From Enterovibrio norvegicus_B (GTDB taxonomy: Bacteria; Pseudomonadota; Gammaproteobacteria; Enterobacterales; Vibrionaceae), in contig NZ_MDAG01000010.1 in NCBI RefSeq assembly GCF_002876705.1, forward strand, positions 62,001 to 126,000: a stretch of DNA of 64,000 nucleotides, read 5' to 3'. Numbering within the stretch: position 1 is the first letter of the stretch; every line of letters starts with the position of its first letter. Of this stretch, positions 1 to 7,765 are shown in pieces. Position numbers and translations under genes: made by a program. A model generated the notes under the pieces. It made no database searches. It was given only the letters and a program-made list of their open reading frames with translations, and had not been told where the DNA came from.

Positions 1-78
1 ACACATACCCAGGAAGAAAGAAAGTGCCAGGTTTTCGATGAAGATCGAACGGACCAGCAGGCTGATGTAATGTTCCAT
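1..78 (-). CDS. nqrE: NqrE, Na+-translocating NADH:quinone reductase subunit E (partial, 5' end only)
   Basis: Only the first 26 codons lie in the window; the gene continues past base 1. The visible start reads MEHYISLLVRSIFIENLALS, the N-terminus and first membrane helix of NqrE, an inner-membrane subunit of the sodium-pumping NADH:ubiquinone oxidoreductase. The ATG (complement of 76-78) sits 7 nt after the nqrD stop, and an AAGGA ribosome site lies inside the end of nqrD, so it is translated as part of the nqr operon. Family assignment is firm from the N-terminus plus operon position; nothing can be said about the missing part. Confidence 0.93.
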   Translation of the reverse strand, partial: MEHYISLLVRSIFIENLALSFFLGMC

Positions 79-85
79 TACGTCC

Positions 86-718
86 TTACTCCTTCGCTTC
101 TATTTGTTCAGGTTTGAACGTACGTACAATCCAGATCAGGAAGCCGATCAGGAAGAATGCTGATGGTGCCAGAAGCATCATACCGTTTGGCTGGTACCAA
201 CCGCCTTCTGAAGTCAGAGGCAATACAGACATACCAAACAGCTTGCCTGAGCCCAAAAGCTCACGGAAGAAGCCGACAGAGATCAGAACGAAACCGTAAC
301 CCAAACCGTTACCGATACCATCAATGAAAGATGGAAGTGGCGCTGATTTCATTGCGTATGCTTCAGCACGACCCATTACGATACAGTTAGTGATGATCAG
401 ACCAACGAATACTGACAACTGCTTAGAGATGTCGTAAACGTATGCTTTAAGGATCTGGTCAACAACGATTACCAGCGAGGCGATGATCGCCATCTGCACG
501 ATAATACGCACTGAGTTAGGGATATGATTGCGAATCGCCGAAACGAACAAGTTAGAGAAAGCGGTAACGAATACTACCGCTAGCGTCATAACAAATGCTG
601 TTTCTAGCTTAGTGGTAACCGCTAGCGCAGAACACACACCTAGCACTTGAAGTGCAATAGGGTTGTTGTCTAGTAGTGGGCCCCACAGATTCTGTTTAAG
701 TTCTTTAGTGTTAGCCAT
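86..718 (-). CDS. nqrD: NqrD, Na+-translocating NADH:quinone reductase subunit D
   Basis: A 210-residue integral membrane subunit of the Na+-NQR complex, which passes electrons from NADH to ubiquinone while pumping sodium out of the cytoplasm. The sequence is a run of hydrophobic helices starting after the MANTKELKQNLWGPLLDNNP leader typical of NqrD, with the helix stretch around NCIVMGRAEAYA that is conserved in the NqrD/NqrE/Rnf family, where a cysteine takes part in iron binding between D and E. The length matches the family. The start overlaps the end of nqrC by 8 nt, and nqrE follows 7 nt downstream, so the subunits are translationally coupled. Confidence 0.96.
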   Translation of the reverse strand: MANTKELKQNLWGPLLDNNPIALQVLGVCSALAVTTKLETAFVMTLAVVFVTAFSNLFVSAIRNHIPNSVRIIVQMAIIASLVIVVDQILKAYVYDISKQLSVFVGLIITNCIVMGRAEAYAMKSAPLPSFIDGIGNGLGYGFVLISVGFFRELLGSGKLFGMSVLPLTSEGGWYQPNGMMLLAPSAFFLIGFLIWIVRTFKPEQIEAKE

Positions 719-1493
719 TGTTCAGGCCTCCTTCACGAACTTTAGTCAGGAATGGTCCGAAACCATTGTCTCCCAACCAGAAGTCAAAGGTGTACTGAAC
801 ACCGTTACCAGTCAGAGTAGCCCCAGACAGACCGTCAACACCATGGATATCTCCAGGTTGAGCGCCGCCTTTTACGATACGAATCGCTGGTTTACCCTGC
901 TCGTCAAACAGCTTCTTACCTTCGAACTGTGAACGCCAGCGTGGGTTTTCGACTTCGCCACCCAGTCCTGGAGTTTCACCTTGTTGGTAGTAAGAGATGC
1001 CGCCAACGGTGTTGCCATCGGTTTCAACTGCAACGAACGCATACATCATCGACCAAAGACCGTTACCGTGCATTGGAAGAATGATTTCGCTCGTTTTGCC
1101 TTCTGCGTCTTTCACCAAGTAAATTTTCGCTAGGTTGGCGCGACGGCCAATACCACCGAAGTCTTGGTCTGCTGGAAGCAGAACCGACTCAGCTGGGTCA
1201 TTGGCAGCAAGACGTTGATTGTACTTCGCAGCTTCTGCTTCAGTACCCACCATCTCGCCTGTTGCCAAATCAACCAACTGCGGTTGAATGAATTTGCCAA
1301 AGGCTGCTTGAATGTCACCGTCAGCATCGATGCCGGCAACAGAAAGGATGTTGCGCTGTACGTCTAGAACGGCATTTTTCTCTTGCAAAGGACGCAGAGA
1401 AACCGCCGCGAAAGATACCACGACTGAACACACAAGGCTCAGCGCGATAACTACGGTCAGCGTTTTTTTAATGCTATCGTTATTGCTTGACAC
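711..1493 (-). CDS. nqrC: NqrC, Na+-translocating NADH:quinone reductase subunit C (covalent FMN)
   Basis: A 260-residue subunit with one N-terminal membrane helix (about residues 9-33) and a large periplasmic domain carrying covalently bound FMN. The flavin attachment motif SGAT appears near the C-terminus in DGLSGATLTGNG; in the family the threonine is modified by ApbE. I chose the GTG at 1491-1493, giving MSSNNDSIKKTL as in other NqrC proteins. It has a GGAGG ribosome site 8 nt upstream, and longer in-frame starts would add a non-homologous leader. The gene overlaps the end of nqrB by 14 nt and the start of nqrD by 8 nt. Confidence 0.95.
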   Translation of the reverse strand: MSSNNDSIKKTLTVVIALSLVCSVVVSFAAVSLRPLQEKNAVLDVQRNILSVAGIDADGDIQAAFGKFIQPQLVDLATGEMVGTEAEAAKYNQRLAANDPAESVLLPADQDFGGIGRRANLAKIYLVKDAEGKTSEIILPMHGNGLWSMMYAFVAVETDGNTVGGISYYQQGETPGLGGEVENPRWRSQFEGKKLFDEQGKPAIRIVKGGAQPGDIHGVDGLSGATLTGNGVQYTFDFWLGDNGFGPFLTKVREGGLNNG

Positions 1494-2724
1494 GAGCCAG
1501 CCTCCGTTTGATGTTGCCCTGAATGACCAGGTTGTCGAACAGCGGGGCAAACAGGTTCGCGAACAGAATCGCCAGCATCATACCTTCTGGGTATGCTGGG
1601 TTAACAACACGAATCATAACTGCCATCGCACCAATCAGAATGCCATACCACCATTTTGCTTTATTGGTGAATGAGGCTGAAACTGGATCGGTCGCCATGA
1701 ACATCATACCGAACGCAAAACCACCTAGAACCAAATGCCAGTGCCAAGGCATGCTGAACATTGGGTTAGTGCTTGAGCCAACGATGTTGAACAAGGTCGC
1801 AGTAGCAACAAGACCAATCATGGTACCTACGATGATGCGCCATGATGCAATACGCATCGCAACGATCATTGCACCACCAATGATGATAGCCAGTGTTGAT
1901 ACTTCACCGATTGAACCTGGAATGTTACCGATGAACGCGTCCATCCAAGAAATCGAGTTACCCGTGACGTTATGAACCAGCGCGCCTTGACCGCCTGCAG
2001 CCCATTGGCTCAGTGCAGTTGCACCAGAGAAGCCATCAGCAGCAGTCCAAACCAAGTCACCTGAAATCTGTGCAGGGTATGCAAAGAACAGGAATGCACG
2101 ACCAGCAAGTGCTGGGTTCAAGAAGTTACGTCCGGTACCACCGAAGATTTCTTTCGCAACAACAACACCGAAGGTAATACCTAGCGCTGCTTGCCATAGC
2201 GGAAGCGTTGGCGGAACAATCAAAGCAAACAGAATAGAGGTAACGAAGAAACCTTCGTTAACTTCATGCTTGCGGACCATACAGAAAAGGACTTCCCAGA
2301 AACCACCGACAAGGAACACTGTCGCGTAGATTGGTAGGAAGTAGGTCGCACCAAGAATCATCTTGCTTGCCCAGCCGGCATCGGCTTGGAGGGTGCCACC
2401 AAACATCTGTGTTAGCCAGTAGTGCCAGTTACCATCAATGATTGAGGTAAGTTGGTCGCCACTGTACATGGCATTCAGTGCCATGACGGTTTGGTTACCT
2501 GTGTTGTACATGCCGAAGAACATGGCAGGGAACACAGCAATCCACACCATGATCATGATGCGTTTTAGGTCGATACTGTCACGAACATGCGCACCGCGAT
2601 GTGTCACTGTACCTGGGGTGTAAAGCAAGGTTGCTACTGCTTCATACAGCGCAAACCATTTTTCATGCTTACCACCAGGTTCAAAATGCGGTTCGATGTC
2701 TTCCAGATATTTTTTTAGGCTCAT
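1480..2724 (-). CDS. nqrB: NqrB, Na+-translocating NADH:quinone reductase subunit B (covalent FMN)
   Basis: A 414-residue integral membrane subunit with many helices. It carries a second covalent FMN site, visible as DGFSGATALSQWA in the middle of the protein, and in the characterised enzyme it also binds riboflavin and forms much of the sodium channel. The N-terminus MSLKKYLEDIEPHFEPGGKH and the length match NqrB. The gene begins 3 nt after the nqrA stop and its end overlaps nqrC by 14 nt. FMN, and riboflavin made by the rib genes at 20-24 kb, are the cofactors this complex consumes. Confidence 0.96.
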   Translation of the reverse strand: MSLKKYLEDIEPHFEPGGKHEKWFALYEAVATLLYTPGTVTHRGAHVRDSIDLKRIMIMVWIAVFPAMFFGMYNTGNQTVMALNAMYSGDQLTSIIDGNWHYWLTQMFGGTLQADAGWASKMILGATYFLPIYATVFLVGGFWEVLFCMVRKHEVNEGFFVTSILFALIVPPTLPLWQAALGITFGVVVAKEIFGGTGRNFLNPALAGRAFLFFAYPAQISGDLVWTAADGFSGATALSQWAAGGQGALVHNVTGNSISWMDAFIGNIPGSIGEVSTLAIIIGGAMIVAMRIASWRIIVGTMIGLVATATLFNIVGSSTNPMFSMPWHWHLVLGGFAFGMMFMATDPVSASFTNKAKWWYGILIGAMAVMIRVVNPAYPEGMMLAILFANLFAPLFDNLVIQGNIKRRLARVKQ

Positions 2725-2727
2725 CAG

Positions 2728-4068
2728 TTACCCTTCCTTCTCAATTTGATCAAGGCACTCGCGAAGCATCGGGCCAAAATCGTATTTGCCAGGGCAAACA
2801 AAGGTACACAGAGCTAAATCTTCTGAATCAAGTTCCAATGCACCTAACTGAACCATGCTGTCCAAATCACCTGCACAGATGTCTCGAAGTAACATGGTTG
2901 GCTCAATGTCCAGAGGCATAACACGTTCGTAGTTACCAATTGGCACCATTGAACGCTCACTACCATTGGTAGTGGTTGTCATGTTGAACAGCTGGCCTTT
3001 GAAGAACTGGCTCAGGAACGCACGGGTTACAGAGAACTTGTTTTTGCCTGGAACAATCCAGCCAAACAGTTCTTTCTCACGGCCTTCTCGAAGCGCACTC
3101 ACCTGCAGGTGGAAGCGACCAAGGAAACCATGAGCACCGCCAGCATCTGTACCGCTTAGTACGGAACCAGAAATAAGACGGATTTCTCCAGGCATCAATT
3201 CATTGTCAGTAAGATCATTGATTGACGCACCGACTTGTGTGCGAATTAGGCGAGGGTTGTTTACCACAGGGCCTGCCAAAGAGATTACGCGATCAGTGTA
3301 AATTTCACCGGTTAGGAAAAGTTTACCGAACGCAATAACGTCTTGGTAGTTCAGGTGCCAAACTTGCGCTTCCAAGCCTGCAGGGCGAAGGAAATGGATG
3401 TGAGTACCAACCAAACCTGCTGGGTGAGGACCGTTGAACACGTGTTCTTCGACATTAGATTGTGAGCTACGCGGAAGGCTTGATTCACCTTTACATACGA
3501 ACACTTTATTGTCAGTTAGACGTGAAAGAACATCCAAACCAGCAACGAATGCTTCTTGCTGCTCATTGATAATTTGCTCTGGATTTGCAGCCAGAGGGTT
3601 GGTATCAATTGCTGTAACGAATACAGCCGCAGCCTTCGCATCTACTGCCGGGCTTTTGCTGAATGGACGGGTTCGAAGCGCTGTCCAAGCACCAGATTCA
3701 ACAAGTTGTTCTACAACAACTTGACGGTCTAGGCCTGCAATTTCAGAGGCTTCGTACTTATTGAAAGTGACTTGCTCATTGCCTTCGACTTCGATGACAA
3801 CCGACTGAAGAACACGTTTCGCACCGCGGTTAACTTCAACCACAGTACCTGCAGCAGGTGCAGTAAATTTAACGCCAGCATTCTTTTTGTCTTCAAAAAG
3901 CATCTGACCTTTCTTTACTACATCGCCAACACGAACATGCATCGTTGGACGCATGCCAACGTACTCTTCGCCAAGCAAGGCAACTGTTTTGATGGCTGGG
4001 CCATCATTAATCACCTGAGTAGGAGTCCCTGAAATGGGGATATCCAAACCCTTTTTTATTGTAATCAT
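2728..4068 (-). CDS. nqrA: NqrA, Na+-translocating NADH:quinone reductase subunit A
   Basis: A 446-residue cytoplasmic-face subunit that binds ubiquinone and is the first gene of the nqr operon. I start it at the ATG at 4066-4068, giving MITIKKGLDIPISGTP, the standard NqrA N-terminus; a GTG four codons upstream is in frame but adds residues not seen in the family. Recognisable family stretches include GPHPAGLVGTHIHFL, YQDVIAFGKLFLTGEIYTDR and the Cys-containing C-terminus LALCTFVCPGKYDFGP. No strong Shine-Dalgarno sequence precedes the ATG. The promoter must lie in the long upstream non-coding region. Confidence 0.95.
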   Translation of the reverse strand: MITIKKGLDIPISGTPTQVINDGPAIKTVALLGEEYVGMRPTMHVRVGDVVKKGQMLFEDKKNAGVKFTAPAAGTVVEVNRGAKRVLQSVVIEVEGNEQVTFNKYEASEIAGLDRQVVVEQLVESGAWTALRTRPFSKSPAVDAKAAAVFVTAIDTNPLAANPEQIINEQQEAFVAGLDVLSRLTDNKVFVCKGESSLPRSSQSNVEEHVFNGPHPAGLVGTHIHFLRPAGLEAQVWHLNYQDVIAFGKLFLTGEIYTDRVISLAGPVVNNPRLIRTQVGASINDLTDNELMPGEIRLISGSVLSGTDAGGAHGFLGRFHLQVSALREGREKELFGWIVPGKNKFSVTRAFLSQFFKGQLFNMTTTTNGSERSMVPIGNYERVMPLDIEPTMLLRDICAGDLDSMVQLGALELDSEDLALCTFVCPGKYDFGPMLRECLDQIEKEG

Positions 4069-4532
4069 ACGCACTTGCACTACATTAACGGGAAAAAGAA
4101 TTCTGTTATTGCGCAGTTAATACACGACTTTCCACTGTCTGGCTGAACAACGAAATTATTCAACCTTCGCAACTTCCAAATGACTAACCCGCAACATTTT
4201 TCAGTGTCGGGCTAGTTTTCAAGCGGTGGATTCTACCATCAACCAAAGTCGCTATTCCACGGCAATCACCGTGATACACCTTGAATTTTCGGCAACTGAG
4301 CAAACTATCGCCAATTCTGATTGATAAGTATGAGCAAGTGCACAAATTGGCATGCAAAGACGTTGTTTAAAGAGTGTTACAAGCGTAACAAACTGTAAAT
4401 GTGTTCATGCATGCATATCGTGTTTCGTCGACACGTAAATCTTTAACATTTGCTCACTTACATTTCACTTCACTGAATTTTTCATTCAAGTTGTTAACTA
4501 CGCGTTATGCATTTTTTACTTTTGCCAAGAAA
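4069..4532. promoter_or_regulatory. nqr operon upstream region with a perfect TGTTAC/GTAACA palindrome
   Basis: This stretch upstream of nqrA holds no convincing gene and must contain the nqr promoter. At 4375-4390 there is a 16-bp perfect inverted repeat, arms TGTTAC and GTAACA around AAGC, which looks like an operator for a dimeric regulator that I cannot name. A TGCATGCA self-complementary octamer lies about 20 bp further on. I could not assign a clear -35/-10 pair. Confidence 0.4.
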
Positions 4533-4556
4533 AAGGCCGTTTATACTAACAGCCTT
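4533..4556 (-). terminator. Rho-independent terminator of bolA
   Basis: Read on the minus strand: a 9-bp stem (AAGGCTGTT with AACGGCCTT, one G-U pair), a 6-nt loop and a T-run. It lies 16 bases after the bolA stop, so bolA transcription is closed before the nqr promoter region. Confidence 0.75.
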
Positions 4557-4571
4557 GAATATTGTTCAATC

Positions 4572-4892
4572 TTACAAGTCTAAATTTGACCCGCCATGGC
4601 ATGGAGGAGAAACCGGGGATTGTCCGTTTAATTCGTGCCACTCGCTTTCAGTATATGTATGAATTGCCAAAGCATGGATATCATTTTTCAACTCGTCCGC
4701 GAGCACTTGGTTAACCGAACGGTGTCTTGCCAGTAATCGTTTCCCTTCAAAGCCCTGCGTAACAACCGTTACTTTGAAATGGCTCTCTGACCCAGCGGGA
4801 ACATTGTGCATGTGACTTTCATTGATCACATCTAAGAACACAGGAGAAAATGCTGCGGCCAGTTTTTGTTCGATTTTTTGCTGTACAACCAT
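4572..4892 (-). CDS. bolA: BolA family morphogene / iron-sulfur trafficking regulator
   Basis: A 106-residue cytoplasmic BolA protein. The middle carries the family signature HNVPAGSESHFKV followed by a conserved RHRSVNQ helix region and HALAIHTYTESEW, which form the class II KH-like BolA fold; the conserved histidine in RHR is the usual iron-sulfur ligand when BolA pairs with a monothiol glutaredoxin. BolA also acts in stress-phase cell shape control in Escherichia coli. The C-terminal 12 or so residues (PPCHGGSNLDL) are a short variable tail. It stands alone on the minus strand, divergent from rlmG, with its own terminator. Confidence 0.93.
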   Translation of the reverse strand: MVVQQKIEQKLAAAFSPVFLDVINESHMHNVPAGSESHFKVTVVTQGFEGKRLLARHRSVNQVLADELKNDIHALAIHTYTESEWHELNGQSPVSPPCHGGSNLDL

Positions 4893-5038
4893 TATTCGTT
4901 ATAGCCCTTATCTTTTTGAAACATCATCGCGTCCCGTCTAATGATAGGCAGAAGCGAAGAGGATTGCAGTATTTGCATCATCTGCGACAATATACGCCAT
5001 CAATCCCACTCTTTTTCTCGCTTCGCTGGCATCTTTGA

Positions 5039-6166
5039 ATGAAAACCACTTTGCAAATTGAAAGCCTCGCTTTAGCGCTACGTCGCTATCCAATCCAAAA
5101 GAACGAAACTCTGCAAGCATGGGATGCCGCGGACGAATATTTAATTGAGCATGTTAAAGGTCTCGCCCTGCCCCCGCAATCGCGTGTATTGATCTTAAAT
5201 GATGGGTTCGGTGCGCTAACTTGCTGGGCTCTCGCGCAGCAATTTAATGTTACAGCTATAAACGATTCCCTGCTCTCACAACAGAGCATTGAAAAGAACC
5301 TAGAAGAAAATGACCTCCACGGTGCAACATTGCTGACATCGCTTGATGTGCTTTCTTTTGATGTAGATATCGTGGTAGCAAAACTGCCAAAAAACAATCG
5401 ACTCTTGGTGTGGCAATTGCAACAAATCGCGCAATTGAGCGGCAAATCACCTTCTGTGGTTTTTGGCGCAAAAGCGAAAGATGTGCACACCTCAACACTC
5501 AAACTGTTCGAAAAACACTTGGGTGAAACACACACGTCGTTGGCGAAAAAGAAAGCGCGTCTGATTTTTTGTGAAAAGCACATTCAACTCGATGCCTTGC
5601 CAAACGCAATGACCTCGTTTGATGTGCCTGAATACCAGCTTACGCTATCAAACCACGCAAATGTGTTTTCATCTGAAAGCCTCGATATTGCTGCTTATTT
5701 AATGCTCGAGCATCTTCCACGTGGCGAAGAAATAAAACACATTATCGATTTAGGCTGTGGAAACGGCGTTCTGGCGATCCAATCGGCGAAATTGAACCCA
5801 CAAGCAAAAGTGACGGCTGTGGACGAAAGTCACATGGCGATCGCCTCAGCAAGACACAATTTAGCCGCCCATGGTATTGATCCATCACGGTTCGAATGTC
5901 GTGCCAACAACTGTCTTGATGAATTCGAAGAAAACTGTGCCGATCTGGTACTTTGTAATCCTCCGTTTCACCAACAACATGCAGTGACTGATCATATTGC
6001 TTGGCAAATGTTTTGTGACGCCAAGCGAGTTCTAGAACCGAAGGGACGTATTGTCGTGATAGGAAACCGTCACCTCGGCTATCATGCTAAATTGAAACGT
6101 CTTTTTGGCAATGCGCAGATCATTGCCTCCAACAGTAAGTTTGTTATTGTCGAAGCTTCTAAATAA
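5039..6166 (+). CDS. rlmG: RlmG, 23S rRNA (guanine-1835 N2)-methyltransferase
   Basis: A 375-residue S-adenosylmethionine-dependent methyltransferase with the RsmC/RlmG double-domain layout. The N-terminal half (LQAWDAADEYLIEH, LILNDGFGALT) is a degenerate methyltransferase-like domain. The C-terminal half has motif I DLGCGNGVLAIQ and the catalytic NPPFHQQHAVTD loop of N2-guanine methyltransferases. Its wording follows E. coli RlmG (YgjO) throughout rather than the shorter RsmC, so the target is probably G1835 of 23S rRNA. It opens a plus-strand run toward ampG. The ribosome site before the ATG is weak. Confidence 0.9.
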   Translation: MKTTLQIESLALALRRYPIQKNETLQAWDAADEYLIEHVKGLALPPQSRVLILNDGFGALTCWALAQQFNVTAINDSLLSQQSIEKNLEENDLHGATLLTSLDVLSFDVDIVVAKLPKNNRLLVWQLQQIAQLSGKSPSVVFGAKAKDVHTSTLKLFEKHLGETHTSLAKKKARLIFCEKHIQLDALPNAMTSFDVPEYQLTLSNHANVFSSESLDIAAYLMLEHLPRGEEIKHIIDLGCGNGVLAIQSAKLNPQAKVTAVDESHMAIASARHNLAAHGIDPSRFECRANNCLDEFEENCADLVLCNPPFHQQHAVTDHIAWQMFCDAKRVLEPKGRIVVIGNRHLGYHAKLKRLFGNAQIIASNSKFVIVEASK

Positions 6167-6194
6167 GTCAGACGCTAAAGGGATGTGTTAACAC

Positions 6195-6767
6195 ATGAAA
6201 AAAATTCTACTTATATCTGGTCTCGTTTTAGGTTTGAGCGCGTGCTCTACGCCCAAAGAGCCGCAACTTACCGTCGCACCTCAACCAACGATTTCGTCAG
6301 TGCCTGTCGTTCAGGGTAAAACGGTGATGGTAGAAAGCCGTGACTTACGTACTGCCCAATTTGTTGCTGTCGTTGATAACGGCCGTAAAAATGTTCAACC
6401 GATCCACGCAACCTCTAACGTACGCATTGTTCTTGAAGACGCGCTAACTCGCCAATTCAACTCGCAAGGCTACCGCGTTGCGACTGACAGCAAAGGCAAA
6501 GTGCGCCTAGATGTGCTGGATGCATTGGTCAAAGTTGAACACTCCGTATTTTCACACACCATGCAAACCAACGTGCAAATCCAACTTGTGGCTGAGACAA
6601 GCGATAACAAATTCGTGAAACGCTACACAGGTAAATCCACCATGGAAGGCGCAACCAGTGCTTCGGTGGAAGACATGGAAATTGCTTTAAACACATTGTT
6701 GGAAGCTGTGCTTCAAGACATTTCGCGTGACAAGCAACTTGCAACCTTTATGAACGAGAACTTCTAA
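6195..6767 (+). CDS. yajG: YajG-family lipoprotein
   Basis: A 190-residue predicted outer-membrane or periplasmic lipoprotein. The N-terminus is a lipoprotein signal peptide ending in the lipobox LSAC, with the acylated cysteine at about residue 17, followed by STPKEPQ. The rest fits the YajG family of unknown function: a beta-rich domain with ESRDLRTAQFVA near residue 55 and repeated short hydrophobic strands. In enterobacteria yajG sits next to bolA and ampG, as here. Its stop overlaps the start of the cyclophilin gene by one base (TAATG), so the two are co-translated. No enzymatic role is known. Confidence 0.85.
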   Translation: MKKILLISGLVLGLSACSTPKEPQLTVAPQPTISSVPVVQGKTVMVESRDLRTAQFVAVVDNGRKNVQPIHATSNVRIVLEDALTRQFNSQGYRVATDSKGKVRLDVLDALVKVEHSVFSHTMQTNVQIQLVAETSDNKFVKRYTGKSTMEGATSASVEDMEIALNTLLEAVLQDISRDKQLATFMNENF

Positions 6768-7336
6768 TGAAAAACGTTTTAAAAGCGGCGTTAACCGTTG
6801 CCTTCATGCTCGCTTCGCTGTCGGCGTGGGCGGCAAACCCGATAGTGAATGTTACGACGACTGACGGCAATTTCTCGCTTGAACTCTATCCAGAAAAAGC
6901 CCCTAAAACAGTGGCAAACTTTCTACGATACGTTGAAGACGGCAGCTATGTCGGCACACAATTCCACCGTGTTATCAAAGGATTCGTTGTGCAAGGTGGC
7001 GGTTTCGACAAGTCTCTTGAGCGCAGACCAAGCTACGAAGAAGTAGTGAACGAATCCAAAAATGGTTTGAGCAACAGCCGCGGCACTATTGCGATGGCAC
7101 GTACCTCAGATCCAGATTCAGCAACGCGCCAGTTTTATATCAATCTGCAAAATAACAGCAACCTAGACGGGACTGATTACAAGTTTGGCTACACCGTTTT
7201 TGGCAAGGTTATTCAAGGCTTTACAACGGTTGAAAAAATTGCGAGCGTGAAAACTGTAACAATCCCAGATGCGCGCATGCGCGATGTGCCACAGCAACCT
7301 ATACTTATCGAGAAAATCACGATCACCACTAAGTAA
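6767..7336 (+). CDS. ppiA: Periplasmic peptidyl-prolyl cis-trans isomerase, cyclophilin type (PpiA-like)
   Basis: A 189-residue cyclophilin with a cleavable signal peptide (cut expected after SLSAWA, about residue 22), so it folds proteins in the periplasm. Typical cyclophilin motifs are present: FLRYVEDGSYVGTQFHRVIKGF, with the catalytic Arg in FHRV, then GTIAMARTSDPDSATRQFYI. The length equals that of E. coli PpiA. It starts one base inside the end of the YajG gene. The symbol is given by resemblance to periplasmic PpiA; cytoplasmic PpiB lacks the signal peptide. Confidence 0.88.
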   Translation: MKNVLKAALTVAFMLASLSAWAANPIVNVTTTDGNFSLELYPEKAPKTVANFLRYVEDGSYVGTQFHRVIKGFVVQGGGFDKSLERRPSYEEVVNESKNGLSNSRGTIAMARTSDPDSATRQFYINLQNNSNLDGTDYKFGYTVFGKVIQGFTTVEKIASVKTVTIPDARMRDVPQQPILIEKITITTK

Positions 7337-7350
7337 TAGGCCTTGGGGAC

Positions 7351-7716
7351 ATGCTAAAACTCGTTGCGGACAACCCGGAAAACAACGACAAGCAAGCGGC
7401 TGGCGAGCATATTCGACAATATGCGCCAGCGTTTGCTGCTGAGGTCGTGCGCTTTATTATTCGTCAGTCCGATTACGATGAGTTAAAAGAGTCGGTAAAG
7501 CACCAATTTTTAGACTGGTGGCAGCTCTCCGTTCCTAGCGGCCCTCCAGAAGACCAGTACGAATCGGTTTACTGGTATCTCATTTACCTCATCGAATCCC
7601 GACAAGAGCATGAACTTAGAGGCAATCGCTTCGTTAAGCAGCGTGTTCAAGAATGCGCTTGTTATCTGATCAATAAAGGAAAAGTCCCCGACTTTGCTCG
7701 TGGCATTCGACCTTGA
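7351..7716 (+). CDS. Conserved-looking hypothetical protein, 121 residues
   Basis: I do not recognise this family. The predicted product is soluble, mostly helical, rich in Trp and Tyr in its centre (FLDWWQLSVPSGPPEDQYES, then VYWYLIYLIESR) and ends in a basic PDFARGIRP tail. It has no signal peptide; two cysteines sit close together near the C-terminus (ECACYLI). It begins 14 nt after the cyclophilin stop with a GGGGA ribosome site and continues the same plus-strand run, 49 nt before the AmpG-type gene, so it is very likely translated. Codon use matches its neighbours. The central WW/YWY cluster could be a binding surface, but no function is proposed. Confidence 0.75.
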   Translation: MLKLVADNPENNDKQAAGEHIRQYAPAFAAEVVRFIIRQSDYDELKESVKHQFLDWWQLSVPSGPPEDQYESVYWYLIYLIESRQEHELRGNRFVKQRVQECACYLINKGKVPDFARGIRP

Positions 7717-7765
7717 AGCACGGTAGCATGGTGATATTCTCTGTTACTCACAAGGACGTCTTTTC

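Noticed and set aside
1130..1367. Frames in both directions inside nqrC
   Set aside because: They are shadows of the nqrC reading frame, which has strong family similarity.
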